The notes beneath the pieces are model-generated. The model searched no databases. It was not told the origin of the DNA and was given only the letters and a program-made list of their open reading frames with translations. From positions 79,082 through 140,802 of the forward strand of contig CDMY01000271.1 of the NCBI GenBank assembly GCA_001179505.1: a stretch of 61,721 bases of DNA, written 5' to 3'. The position numbers were made by a program, and so were the translations under genes. The stretch is from Vitrella brassicaformis (lineage: Eukaryota; Sar; Vitrellaceae). Below are positions 34,821 to 44,642 of the stretch, piece after piece; the first letter of the stretch is position 1, and each line of letters opens with the position of its first letter.

Positions 34821-36787
34821 CTACGCAGCCTCTGTCTGCTGTGTCTGCTGTGTCTGCTGCTGCTGCTGCCTGTTGGTGGCCGACTTGAGCATGCCGACCA
34901 CCTTGTCGCGTGTGGCGTTGAGGAGCGGGGTGGCATGCTCCCGCACCCGCACCGACAGGCCCTCCAGGTTGCCCTTGAGGTTCTCAATGGACGTGTTGGT
35001 GTACTCCTTGACGGGCACCGGAATCTGCAGGTACCCCATGTACACCGCAGCACCGATGCCGCCCGCGAGCACGAGCAGTGCCAGGATGGTGATGAGGATG
35101 GTGCGGCAGAGGGTGGATCGGCGAGGGGGCTGTGGCGCGCCCAGCAGAGGGCCGCTGGGATCCTCCTCCGTCATGCGCGGGGCCTCGGACGCCTCGGCTA
35201 TCGTCGGCACCTCAGTGCGGATCGATCGGTCGGTCATCATCGACTGACAAATATATAAACCAAGACACACAATCACCATCCGCCCCAGGTGTTGTGCCTC
35301 TGTCTGTCTGTGGTCTTCTGTCTGACCTTTTCCTGGGTCTCCTCTTGTGTGGTGTCCGTGGTGAGTGTGGCCCCGGTGGTCTCTCCGCCCTTGCTTCGCT
35401 CGACGGTCTTGCCCATGTCCTCGGTGCTCGCCGAAGCAGCAGGGGGCAGCTCCGCCTTGATCAACGGCCGGTGCTCCGCGTCAGGCTCGTCGCTGTCCTC
35501 ACTCTTGCTCGGTGAATCCTGTAAGTAAGCAAACAGACACCAAAGACACCCATCCCATGAGAGAGGTTGTGGGTGCCAATCCTGTTAACTAGCCTTACTC
35601 CCCTCACCTGTCCGGGTGGCATGTCGGCCCTCTGCTGGTACTGCACGCTCGATGGCGAGGCCGTTGCGGTGGCGGTGGCCCTCTCCACGTCCACAGTGGC
35701 ATCGACGTCATCTGGCGGCTGAGAGGGTTCTGGCTCCTCCTCGTTGACGACCAGCTGCGGCTCGCTGGATGACTGTGCGGGGGGCTGGGCGGGGGGAGGC
35801 GCCGCCGACGCAGTGGCTGACGGGCTGATCGAGGGATGCATAGATGGGATGGACAGGAGGGAGACAAATGTGCACTGCACATGTCTGTGAGTGTAGGGAC
35901 CTTGGTGTCCGTGCGGTGCGTACCCCTCGATGAGCAGTTGTCCCTTTCCGTCGGTGGTGACGTCCCCGAACTTGCCGTCGTTGACCGCGAAGTTGGAGGC
36001 CTCGGGCATGATGAACATGCGGTTGATGGAGAAGTCCTCCCAAGACACCTGGTCGCCAGGCTTCGTAATGACGTACTTGTACTCCTGTTGGTGACAGACA
36101 GACACCAGCAAACACACACACAGGGTCCCAGTGGCCCACCGTTTGCCGTGTCTGTCTGCGTACGATCTGCATGCCGCTCTTGGACGATCTGAACTCGGTG
36201 ACTGGCGACGACCACACGGGGAAGTTGTCCCCGTCTGTCGCCATCAACAACGCGTTGGACACCTGCCAAACAAAGGACACACACGGGCAACACAACACAA
36301 CGTGGGTGAATGTCCTGGACATCCATCGATTGATCTGCGCTGCTCTCTTTCTGTGGCCGGCATCCCTACATCCCAAGATCTGCACACAGACAGACAGGCA
36401 TACAACCGGGACAGATGGACATGACATGAAAACTGCACGTTGCTCTGCTCTGCTCTGCGCCTGGCTCCGCACGCATCTTGCTTACTTACCCCAGCTCGTC
36501 GATGTTGCCGACCACCCGCACGGATTCACCCTGGGAGAACCAACACAACAACCAAACCAGGCAAACCAGAGCAAGGAAGTGCGCCGAGACCAGACCACCG
36601 TGCGGGCAGTCGTCGTTGTGAGGCGTACCAGCGAGGTGTTGCAGGAGATCTGAACGAAGCAGACACGGCAACACACAGACAAGCACAGCGGGGTCACCGT
36701 TGCTCTGTGCCGTTTCCAGCGGTCTTCACCGATCTCCCTGATGGTAGATCGTGTGGTTCTCACCTTAAATTTTCCGAAGCTCGACAT
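34821..36787 (-). CDS. CBM20 starch-binding membrane protein (gene A)
   Basis: An N-terminal CBM20 starch-binding domain is followed by a long acidic Pro/Ser/Thr-rich linker and one C-terminal membrane helix (TILITILALLVLAGGIGAA) with a short Gln-rich tail. Eight exons: 36787-36764, 36649-36629, 36530-36490, 36379-36370, 36262-36164, 36084-35608, 35518-35327, 35243-34821; they sum to 428 residues in frame. Domain landmarks are VRVVGNIDELGSWD, the NFPVWSS strand, EYKYVITKPGDQVSWEDF and NRMF. CBM20 domains dock proteins on starch or glycogen, so this could anchor a polyglucan granule to a membrane. No catalytic domain is present. Exon 4 is only 10 nt. The paralogue B diverges from it. In exon 6 a candidate intron around 35900-35830 is not needed for frame. 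Confidence 0.82.
36370..36379 (-). other. 10-nt micro-exon of CBM20 gene A
   Basis: The ten bases ATCTTGGGAT, flanked by a tgtgtgcag acceptor and a gtaggg donor on the minus strand, supply the codons that complete ELG-S-W-D, the conserved CBM20 strand end. Exons 3 and 4 together are 51 nt, exactly the length of the single matching exon in paralogue B (37182-37232). Without it the frame breaks. Confidence 0.8.
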
Positions 36788-36939
36788 CGTGAGGGGAAGG
36801 AAGGACGCAGCGACGCCAAAAACTTCCCCTTCTCGCCCGTCCCCTTTGTTGCGAGCTCAAGGTATGCGAGCTAAGCGTAGGTTCGGAGCGTGTTTTCCGG
36901 AGATCTGCAGGCCTGTGCGGCCACGTTGTCGTAGAAGCG
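36788..36939. promoter_or_regulatory. 152-bp bidirectional promoter of CBM20 genes A and B
   Basis: The start codons of the two CBM20 paralogues are 152 bases apart and face away from each other. Both genes begin with a 24-nt coding exon (MSSFGKFK and MPSSGRFQ) followed by a 21-nt exon, so the flanks mirror each other. No TATA box is apparent. Confidence 0.6.
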
Positions 36940-38554
36940 ATGCCGTCATCGGGGCGTTTCCAGGTGCGGGACGGTGAAGAGAGCAACGGAGGGCGGGAAA
37001 CGAAAGATGCGCTTGCCGACTGATCAATGGTGTGTCTGTTGTGTGTGGTCTGTCTGTGTGTGTTGGCGGTGTGCAGGTGACGTGTCAGACAGAGCTGGTA
37101 AGCACCGAGGCACTGAGGACCTATCTCTCTCACTTGTGGATCACATCTCCCTGTGCTATCATCACGGCTGTTGGTGTGCAGGGTGAGGAGGTCCGTGTTG
37201 TGGGCAGCATCGACGAGCTGGGCCGATGGGATGTAAGTCGCAAACACTGCCACACACCACAGACCGGACAGCGTCAACTGACGCATCCATCCATCGGTGG
37301 TGTGCTCGCCGCCCGTGTCACTCAGGTGTCGAAGGCCCTCCCCCTCACCACCGACGAGCGCAGCTACCCTCTGTGGTCCTCGGAGGTCATGAAGTACCCC
37401 TCGCTCAAGACAGGCATGAAAATGGTGGGTAACAACCTCTGCAACTCTCTTGCAACACAAGCAAGCGTTGGTTGCTTATTTGCGCTTGTGTGTAATGTCT
37501 GTCCTTAATGACTGCAATGCAGGAGTACAAGTATGTGGTGGTCACTCCCGATGGCGAGGTCAAGTGGGAGGAGTTCCCCCTCAACCGGCTGTTTGTGTTG
37601 CCGCCCTCGTCTCGCTTCCGCGTGACTGACGGGACGTTCGGTGAGATGTCGCCCAACGAGACCAACAGGTCCAAGGTCATTGTCGAGGTCTACGCACCCC
37701 CCGACTGGACAGTCGTCGATGGGTGAGGAAGGAACAGAAAACACCTTTAGAACAAACATGCCATGCCGTGCCAACGAGGTGTGGTGTCTGTCACATGCTT
37801 GAATGTCTGACAGGTCGTCGATGGAGTCCCCGTCGCCCAACGTCTCTCCCCAGTACTACCCGCCCTCTCTGCCCCCTCCCCCGCCCCCCAAGCAGCCCCT
37901 CACAGAGACCAGCGAGACGGTCGTCATAGTCACCAAGGAGACCCCGCCGCCAACCGCACCCATTCCCATACCCCAGCCAGAGGAAACAGTCCCCACCACA
38001 GTCCCCTCTCCCTCACCCGCAGCAGCATCGCCTGACGCCACCACAGTCAGCCCCTCGTCGTCAATCGCGCGTATGGCTGCTGTGCCTGCCCCGGAGGAGA
38101 CCAAGGAGATGGGGTCGCCGACTCTGTCTGCCGAGGGCATGACGGCCGACAGCGAGGGAGATCTGGACGAGGGCAGCCATGCCCCCGTTACGGGGGAGGG
38201 TGTGGTGGTTATGAGCGACGTCAAAGAGGCCTTGTCGCGTATCTCGGAGGGTGAGGAACTGACCAACGATGATGTCAGCGGCGGTGAAACCAACAAAGTG
38301 CAGCAGCAGGTAAAGGGCAAGCCAAGCCAGCTCGTCATTCGTGTCTCATATCTGCAGACATTGTGTCGCTTTTTTGTCCGTGTGTCTTGCTGTTATATGC
38401 TCAGAGTGCCCCCGTGTGTGTGTCTGATGTACGCCAAGTGATGCCTCCCGCGCCTCCAAACCGGTCCCTGTTCGGCCCTTCCTCACGCAAGTCGACCCCT
38501 GCAGACATCGAACGATCCCGGGCATTCCTCAGCCGCATGTTCGGGGGCGTCTAG
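36940..38554 (+). CDS. CBM20 starch-binding protein (gene B)
   Basis: Seven exons (36940-36963, 37077-37097, 37182-37232, 37326-37424, 37523-37722, 37814-38309, 38405-38554) sum to 346 residues. The N-terminal third is a CBM20 domain: VRVVGSIDELGRWD, YPLWSSEVM, EYKYVVVTPDGEVKWEEF, LNRLFVLP. The remainder is a low-complexity Pro/Thr/Ser and acidic region and a short basic C-terminus with SRAFLSRMFGG. Unlike gene A there is no membrane helix, so it is likely soluble on starch or glycogen. It may act as an adaptor that brings partners to the granule, as scaffold-type CBM proteins do in plants; that is inference. Confidence 0.82.
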
Positions 38555-39864
38555 GGAGAAGAAAGGCAAGACTCAACCTCCGTGCCCTTCCTTCTTTTTC
38601 TCTGTGATTTTTCTGGCATACCAGACGCCTGCAATCAAATGATGGATGGATGCTAGGCTGCCTGTTGTCGCCTGTGACCGTTTGTTTTCATGTTTCACAG
38701 AGAGAGGGAGGGAGTTTTGGCGAGCAGGGCAAGATCGTAGGGAGGGAGGGGGGAGGAGAGGAACGAAAGAAGTGTTTCTGTCTCGGATTTTTCTCTTCTC
38801 ACATCATGTGCACACAAGACATGGCTGCTTTATTCATTCATCCTTCCATCTATCCATCTGTCATCGCATCTTTTCTTTTCGTCCGTTTGGTCGTGTGTGG
38901 GAATGCGTCTGCACACTGACGGCGCAACGGCTGACAAGAGGGGCGCTCTTTTGGCTCCATCGAATGCATTGCGTTACATTGCGTATATCGCACACACATG
39001 GGACATGGGGGCAGAAGGAGGGGGAGGGGAGGGGAGGGACGGGAGAGACAGTGACTGACATATGCCGGGGTGTTTTTCAGTGAGGAGAAAGTGGGAGTGA
39101 GAGCTGCCGACCGGCCGGCCGGCCGACTAGAGGAGAGGGAGAAGTGTCTACTACCTGCCCATCCTGTCTGCCTCTATCGCTTCTATCCTTTCCTCTCTCA
39201 AACCAGACAGAGGCCATTTCCTTCCATTAATTGCGGTACTTAGTGAAAGCGCGGGGGGGCGGGGGGGCGGGGTGTAGTGCTGCGCTTGGCGGACAGTTGT
39301 ATATATAGAGAGGGAGAGAGAGAGAGCACGATGAATTAGATAGATCCAACGACACGACACACATCAGACAGGCCGAGAGCAGGCAAGAAGAGCGAGCCAG
39401 ACGGGCTGCGCACCGTCCATTCCCTTAGATTATCCAGTGCCGGCCGTTGCGTGAGTTTATTCAGAGAGAGATGATCCATCCATCCATGAGTGGCAGACTG
39501 CCTTGATCGCATCCATCTCACTCACCAGAGCAGGTTTTGTGCTGGCACCATGGACAAATTGGCAGGCACCTCCCGCAACCGAGAGCATAGCGTGTACTCG
39601 TGAATTCGGAATGACGTGTGTGCGTGTGGGGGAGGTGGTGGCTCGTTTTGGTGTAGTGACAGACACGACAGACACCCCTCGGTCTGGCGCGGCTGATGAC
39701 TGATTGCTGGCAGGGCGCACACGGTGGGCATGGTGTCAGCACTCAAGTACCACGTGCATGACAGAGCAATAACTCAGGAAGTGTCACTTATCATAGTACA
39801 CAGCACCCAAAAAGCTGACGACCGGTTCAATCACATCACACGACGACTGCAGGCTGGCCGGCTG
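38555..39864. other. Intergenic region with G-rich tracts
   Basis: About 1.3 kb with no supportable gene. G-rich strings occur at 38700-38765, 39015-39045 (repeated GGGGA) and 39250-39275 (GGGGGGC repeats). A GGCC tandem (GGCCGGCCGGCCG) lies at 39112-39124 and a GA microsatellite at 39308-39326. Confidence 0.55.
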
Positions 39865-40154
39865 TCATGGCCTCAGATCCTTGATCTGCCATGCATCGAG
39901 CTTCTTCTTCTGCCGCTCTATGTCACGGAGAACACCCGAGTGACGTTTCTGATAGATCAACAGGAAGAAGCACACACACAGGACAGGCAGGCAGCGATGT
40001 GACGATGGATGGGAATGACAGCGATCTCTCTCTCTTTTGGTCTGCTTACGTCCCTGTTGTCTTCTTTGTACCAGTTGACGTACACAAACATTCCCAGGAA
40101 CCACACGCTGGCCGTGCCGACCCAAAAGAGCTCCCGCCTCGTCCAGGTGCTCAT
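39865..40154 (-). CDS. PET117: PET117-like cytochrome c oxidase assembly factor
   Basis: PET117 is a tiny mitochondrial inner-membrane protein needed for cytochrome c oxidase assembly, where it helps couple heme A synthesis. Two exons (40154-40050 and 39948-39865) give 62 residues. An N-terminal hydrophobic helix (ELFWVGTASVWFLGMFVYV) is followed by a conserved segment, HSGVLRDIERQKKKLDAW, that matches the family's GVxRDIERQ signature. Size and layout (one helix, then a charged tail) also fit. The family is short and weakly constrained, so this is a motif-based call. Confidence 0.75.
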
Positions 40155-40493
40155 TCAAAGGCTCGGCTTCGGCGGCACGCCAAGCCCATGGACTCCTGAA
40201 TGGCTGGCTGCACGATTCGCGCGCTCGCCTTAGGGTACTATGGAACCAAAGAGTTTCACGAAGTCTCTCAAACCCTAAGGTCAAACCCTAAGGAGGGAAG
40301 ACTTGGAAGAAATCAACTCGCCGCGAGGGAGGACAAGGAAGGACATCGTCACACAGCAGATCCAGCCCACATCCACCCCAGATCCCATCAACGAATCGCA
40401 TCAACCTCACTCAAGTGATCAGTCAATCGCACCAGCTCTCTCTCTGTACCTACCGCACATCCTTCCATCTATCGCACTCACCCGTCGCACTGA
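40155..40493. other. Divergent intergenic region
   Basis: These 339 bases separate the PET117-like gene (-) and the EF-hand gene (+). At 40255-40295 two copies of CAAACCCTAAGG occur six bases or fewer apart, near an AGGGTA. This is a small direct repeat and not a telomere array. Confidence 0.45.
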
Positions 40494-41977
40494 ATGAAGG
40501 TTCCAGCAGCCGAGAAGCAGGGCGTCCCCACCGACCGCACCCTCGCCTTCCAGAAGGCGGCAACAGCCTCGGGCGGCGACGATGCCGAGCGGATCGTGCA
40601 CCTCTTGCGCTCATGGGACACTGACGGAGATGGCATGTTCAGGTGGGCAAAGAGAGAAAGGGGGGCAGGGAGACACGCATGCGTGGGTGGGTGTGGGACT
40701 GACTGGTTCTGTGTGTGGGATGTTCGTGTGTGCAGCGTCCAGGAGGTGTTGTCGGCTGCCCGCCAGATGATGTCTGAGCGCAAGACCAACCGACGCCTTC
40801 TCTGGGTCATCGCTGGCGTGGCCGTCCTTTATGGTGAGTGAGATCACACCCCACACACACTGATCACTGAAGCATCCGTCATGCACACGCTCTCTCCCTC
40901 TGTGTGCCTGTGTGCAGTCCTCACCGTCGCGGTCCTCCTGGGCATCACTGTGGGCGCCGTCGAGCTCGCCAAGGATGCCAAACCCGACGAGAACGGCAAC
41001 ATGATCAACCTACACGGAGCCAAGGATGTCGTTCGTAAGTCAGACACGCACGGAAGGGACAAGGGAAAGAACACCGCTTTCTTGCAAAGTATGAGTGTCG
41101 GTTCTGTGGTGCTTGTCTCTTCTATCTGTAGACACCAAGGCGAAGACCGACGTCGCCTCCCCGTTCGACTTTGTGACTCAGAGCCTCGCCGACCTCGAAC
41201 AGGTGACAAGGCACAAACGCACACCGCTCCTTCATTATCGGTGGTGATGGACGCATCTGTCTGCCCTCCCTCGTGTCATCGGTTATCTGTGTGCAGATCG
41301 ACGCCCTGTACATTGACGATCTGCTCACCAAGGAGGGCAAGACGATCGAGAGATACTACAAGGTCATGACGGTCTCCAGAAGCAAGGACGACGGCTCCGT
41401 CAAGGTACGCAACACGACATGTCGAGTTGTTGCATCGCACCACTTTGGCCCACATCTCCTTCCCCTCTGGTCTCTCGCTGGTTGCCTGCAGGTCGAATTC
41501 TTCGGCGGCGACTACCTGGAGGTGGACAAGGAGCGTGCACTGCTCTTCCGGCCCAAACCGGAGAGCGGCTGTGGCGCCGAGGCCGAGGGCTTCGAGGCCC
41601 CCGAGGGTTTCTGTCCCGTCGCCGAGATCATCAACGGGGCCGACCCTCGTGACGCTGAGGCGAGCGGGGAGCCCGACGCCAGACGTCTGCTGCGCGACGG
41701 CCGCCAGCTGCAGGCCAGAACCTCCATCGTCGGGCCCGCCTACAACACTGGCCCGCGCGGCGTCGGCGGCAACATCAATTTCAATACGGGCCGCATCTAC
41801 GGCAGCGGTAAGGACGACGAACGTCACACGTGGCCTCATTCTATCATGTGCGCCAACCTCTCTGTATGTATGTGTGTTTTGTGGTGTGTTGCAGATGGCA
41901 TCGTGTCCTTGGGCAGATCGCGGTTCTTCGGGCAAGGCCAGTTCCGCAGCTGCAATGGGCCTGCGTGCTCGTTCTAA
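40494..41977 (+). CDS. EF-hand protein with a transmembrane helix
   Basis: Seven exons (40494-40642, 40736-40833, 40918-41034, 41132-41202, 41297-41404, 41492-41807, 41895-41977) sum to 313 residues. One canonical EF-hand loop, DTDGDGMFSVQE, spans the first intron; acidic residues at positions 1, 3, 5 and the final E fit calcium binding. A membrane helix follows soon after (LLWVIAGVAVLYGVLTVAVLLGITVGAV). The remaining two thirds is a soluble region with two short acidic stretches, Cys residues (GCGAEAEGF, GFCPVAEI) and a Gly/Asn-rich end. With no signal peptide before the EF hand, the calcium loop is probably cytosolic and the C-terminal part lumenal or extracellular. No family beyond the EF hand is recognised. 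Confidence 0.7.
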
Positions 41978-42975
41978 GGGACACCTATCGCGACAGGCGA
42001 CGTCTCCGGGGTAGGGGAGGGGTAGGTTTTTTTTCGCTCGTTCGTGTAGGCGTACATGTGTGCGTAGCCTGCTGCCTGCCTCACCACTGCTTTTTTTCTC
42101 GGGGCGAGGCAGGCCTGTCTGCTCGCGGATTGCACAGGGGGGTGTCTGTGGGGTTCTGCTGAGGCGCGAGTGTCTCTCTCGGCGTGTGTCGGTCGTGTCA
42201 CTGGGCCGAGTCTTCTCAGCCAGCCCTGTCTTGTCTTGTCGACCACCGGGTGTATTTGATCCATTCCTTCATGTGTGGCGTGGCTTCCAGCCACTACCTA
42301 CTCGCTTCCCTGCCTGCCTGCCTGCCCATCACGCACTCACTTGGCGCGCAGCCTGTCTGTCCATTTGCCTACTTGCTCCCTGGTGCATGTGCATATATTC
42401 ATGTCTGTCTGTCTGTCTGTCTGCGTGGACGTTTTTCCGTATTCCCATCCCCTCGCTGCACCCTCCCCCCGCGTGCGTGTCTGCGCGTGTGTGTTTGTGC
42501 CGCTCTTTTATGGAGCTGGACGTGCGTGCTGGCATGCTCTCTGGGGCGGTGGGTGCGTGAGACGGTTTTCTAGTCGTGCGTGCGGTGTATCGAAGCACCT
42601 ATATGCCAGTCAGTCGTGGCGCATGCTTGTTTATGTGATGTCTAAATGTCGTGTGTCTCAGTCTTGTGTAGGTGCATATATCACATCCATACTTTCTTCT
42701 TCACACGGACCGCTCAGCGTGTGGGGGGATGGACAGGACTTGGGGACGGACGGCTGCATCATTCATCGATTCTACTGAATGGCATTACTTCCACCATTCT
42801 TTGTAGAAATGGATCACACGACTCGCATGTAGTCATGGAAATAATATGACACCACACAAAGCCACACGTTGTCCATCCATCCATCCATCCATTCGTCGAT
42901 CATTTTCTGAGTCTTTCACAAATAGGCAGTGCCTGTCTGTCTGTCTGTCTGTCTGTCTGTCGACCAGCCATACAC
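41978..42975. other. Convergent intergenic region with CTGT repeats
   Basis: About 1 kb between convergent stops. CTGT tandems occur at 42403-42425 and 42931-42961, and CATC repeats at 42873-42892. Open frames across 42060-42780 are dominated by Cys, Leu and Ser from the repeats and have no domain features. Confidence 0.55.
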
Positions 42976-44475
42976 TCATCTCATACCAATGCTAGAAGGG
43001 CCCCCCCGTCCCCCCGACCCGAGGGAGAGCTTGACAGCCGCCCCAGCTGCCGGCACCAGCTCCTCCGCGCCCCTGTCCTCCCCCCGCCTCAGTGCACGGT
43101 TCCTTCTCCGCAAAAGTGCTAGCTTCTCGGGCGCCTGCGTCTTGACGAGGTTGAGGCGGTCCCGCAGGTCGGAGTAGTCCTCGCTCTCTACCACCTTGCA
43201 CTTGTAGTATAAGTCGCGCCGCTTCTTGGGGTAGAGGTAGAGCATCAGGAAGTCGGCTGCCAGGGTGGCGGTGCGGAGGAGGGCCATGCAGGCGCCTATC
43301 TGGATGACAATGAGGGTGAGGGCGACCTTCCTGCCGATGCCCTGCGAGTCGACGAGGATGCGGATGCCCCGCATAAAGTACGCGTCTCGCCGGTCGGTCT
43401 TGCTGCCGCTGTCTCGGTAGTGGTGCGCTCTCTTCTGCGTGAAGCCCCCACTCTGGGTGCCGATCTGCTCTGTGGTCGATGCGTTGAAGTCACGATCCAG
43501 CCGCTCCACCTTGACGTCATACGGCTCACACTTCATCGTGACGTCGCAGTCCCACAGGAAAGTGACCCCCAGCAGGACGCCGGTGTCGCTCACGGCGTCG
43601 ATGGTCAGCGATGAATGAGTTTTGTTGAGCAGCCCTGCCAGGGTGATGTTGCGGAACTCAGGGATGGAGGCCACAAAGAGGTAGTTGCCGATGTTAGGGA
43701 AGGCGATGCCCGCCTGCAGGTCGAGGACGAGCTTGTCCAGCCCCTTGACCTTGGTGATCTCCATGTCGCTCGACTTGTCGGCCGTGGCCTCATTGATGGT
43801 CGGACACCAGTTGGCGCCCTTGCAGTGCTTTGTGGCCTCGTCACACGTGGCTGGCGGCCGGCAGGGACACGGGTCGGTGAAGTCAACGCAGTCGCCCACC
43901 TGCTGGCCCCTCTGCACCATGATCTTTGAAGCGATGAAAACGCCTGAAGCCTCGATCTCTGGGAAGCGGAGGTCGGATATGTCAAAGGCCCTCTGGGGGT
44001 TGGCGGCGTCGATGCTCTTGCCCTTGACTTTGGCTACGATAAACCCGTTGCCGGGCTCTTGGAACTGGTGGCGGCCCTGCTTCCACAGATTGAAGATGGC
44101 GAAATACAGAATGATCATTGTCACAATGCTCCAATACAGAAGTCCCAGCCACCGATCCTGAAGCCATCCATCCATCCATATGTGTGTGTGGGTGTGTTGG
44201 CTGCAAGGCAATGGTGATGCACCTCACCTGGATGTTGACGACTTTGAATGTGCGGTACCTGCACAGCACAGAATGGACAGCGCGCCGCAGCACACAGACC
44301 GATGCACAGTGTGGATGCGTCAGATCTGTCCATCAACTCACGCGAACACACGGTCAAGATCCACTCCACAGAAAAGCTGCGGATCCTCATCCCCCTCGCG
44401 ATGGTACGCACCGCTTGCTGCTGCTGCTGCAGCGGCGCTGGACGACGTGTGCTGCGCTCCTGGGCCGCCAGACAT
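42976..44475 (-). CDS. P2X receptor-like ATP-gated channel protein
   Basis: P2X receptors are trimeric cation channels with two membrane helices and a large ectodomain. Exons 44475-44342, 44258-44228 and 44157-42976 give 448 residues. Landmarks in order: RYRTFKVVNIQDRWLGLLYW before helix 1, the KVKG ATP-site motif, several Cys pairs (CPCRPPATC), FPNIGNYL, FLWDCDVTMKCEPYDVKVERLD, HHYRDSG, then a second helix and the tail motif Y-L-Y-P-K (family YxxxK) with LYYKCK. The Lys pair of KVKG is conserved, but the later ATP-contact residues are not: the family's NFR stretch reads T-Q-K and the last Lys before GIR reads F. It therefore may gate with a different ligand. Intracellular vacuolar location, as in Dictyostelium, is possible. 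Confidence 0.85.
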
Positions 44476-44642
44476 TGCAGGAAGCCTCTTCCCTCGGAGA
44501 TTTACGTCAAAGCTCGCAACCATGAACCCGCTGCGTCTACCCTTAGAGCCCAAAGGCCATGATTGCAGCCGCGTGCTCTGCTGTTTGTAGCGGGGAAACA
44601 GCACCTGCAGATCTTGGCGCCTCGTCCTGATAGCTTATCGCG
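44476..44642. promoter_or_regulatory. Compact divergent promoter, P2X-like and RAE1
   Basis: Only 167 bases separate the two divergent start codons. The interval is not visibly AT-rich and lacks an obvious TATA box. An ATG 48 nt upstream in the P2X frame exists (MVASFDVN) but I chose the downstream one. Confidence 0.4.

Noticed and set aside
40255-40295. Telomere-like CCCTAA motifs
   Set aside because: Only two imperfect copies (CCCTAAGG) are present. This is not a telomeric or interstitial array.
42060-42780. Cys/Leu-rich open frames between convergent genes
   Set aside because: They are translations of CTGT and CCTG simple repeats and stop in all frames without splice support.
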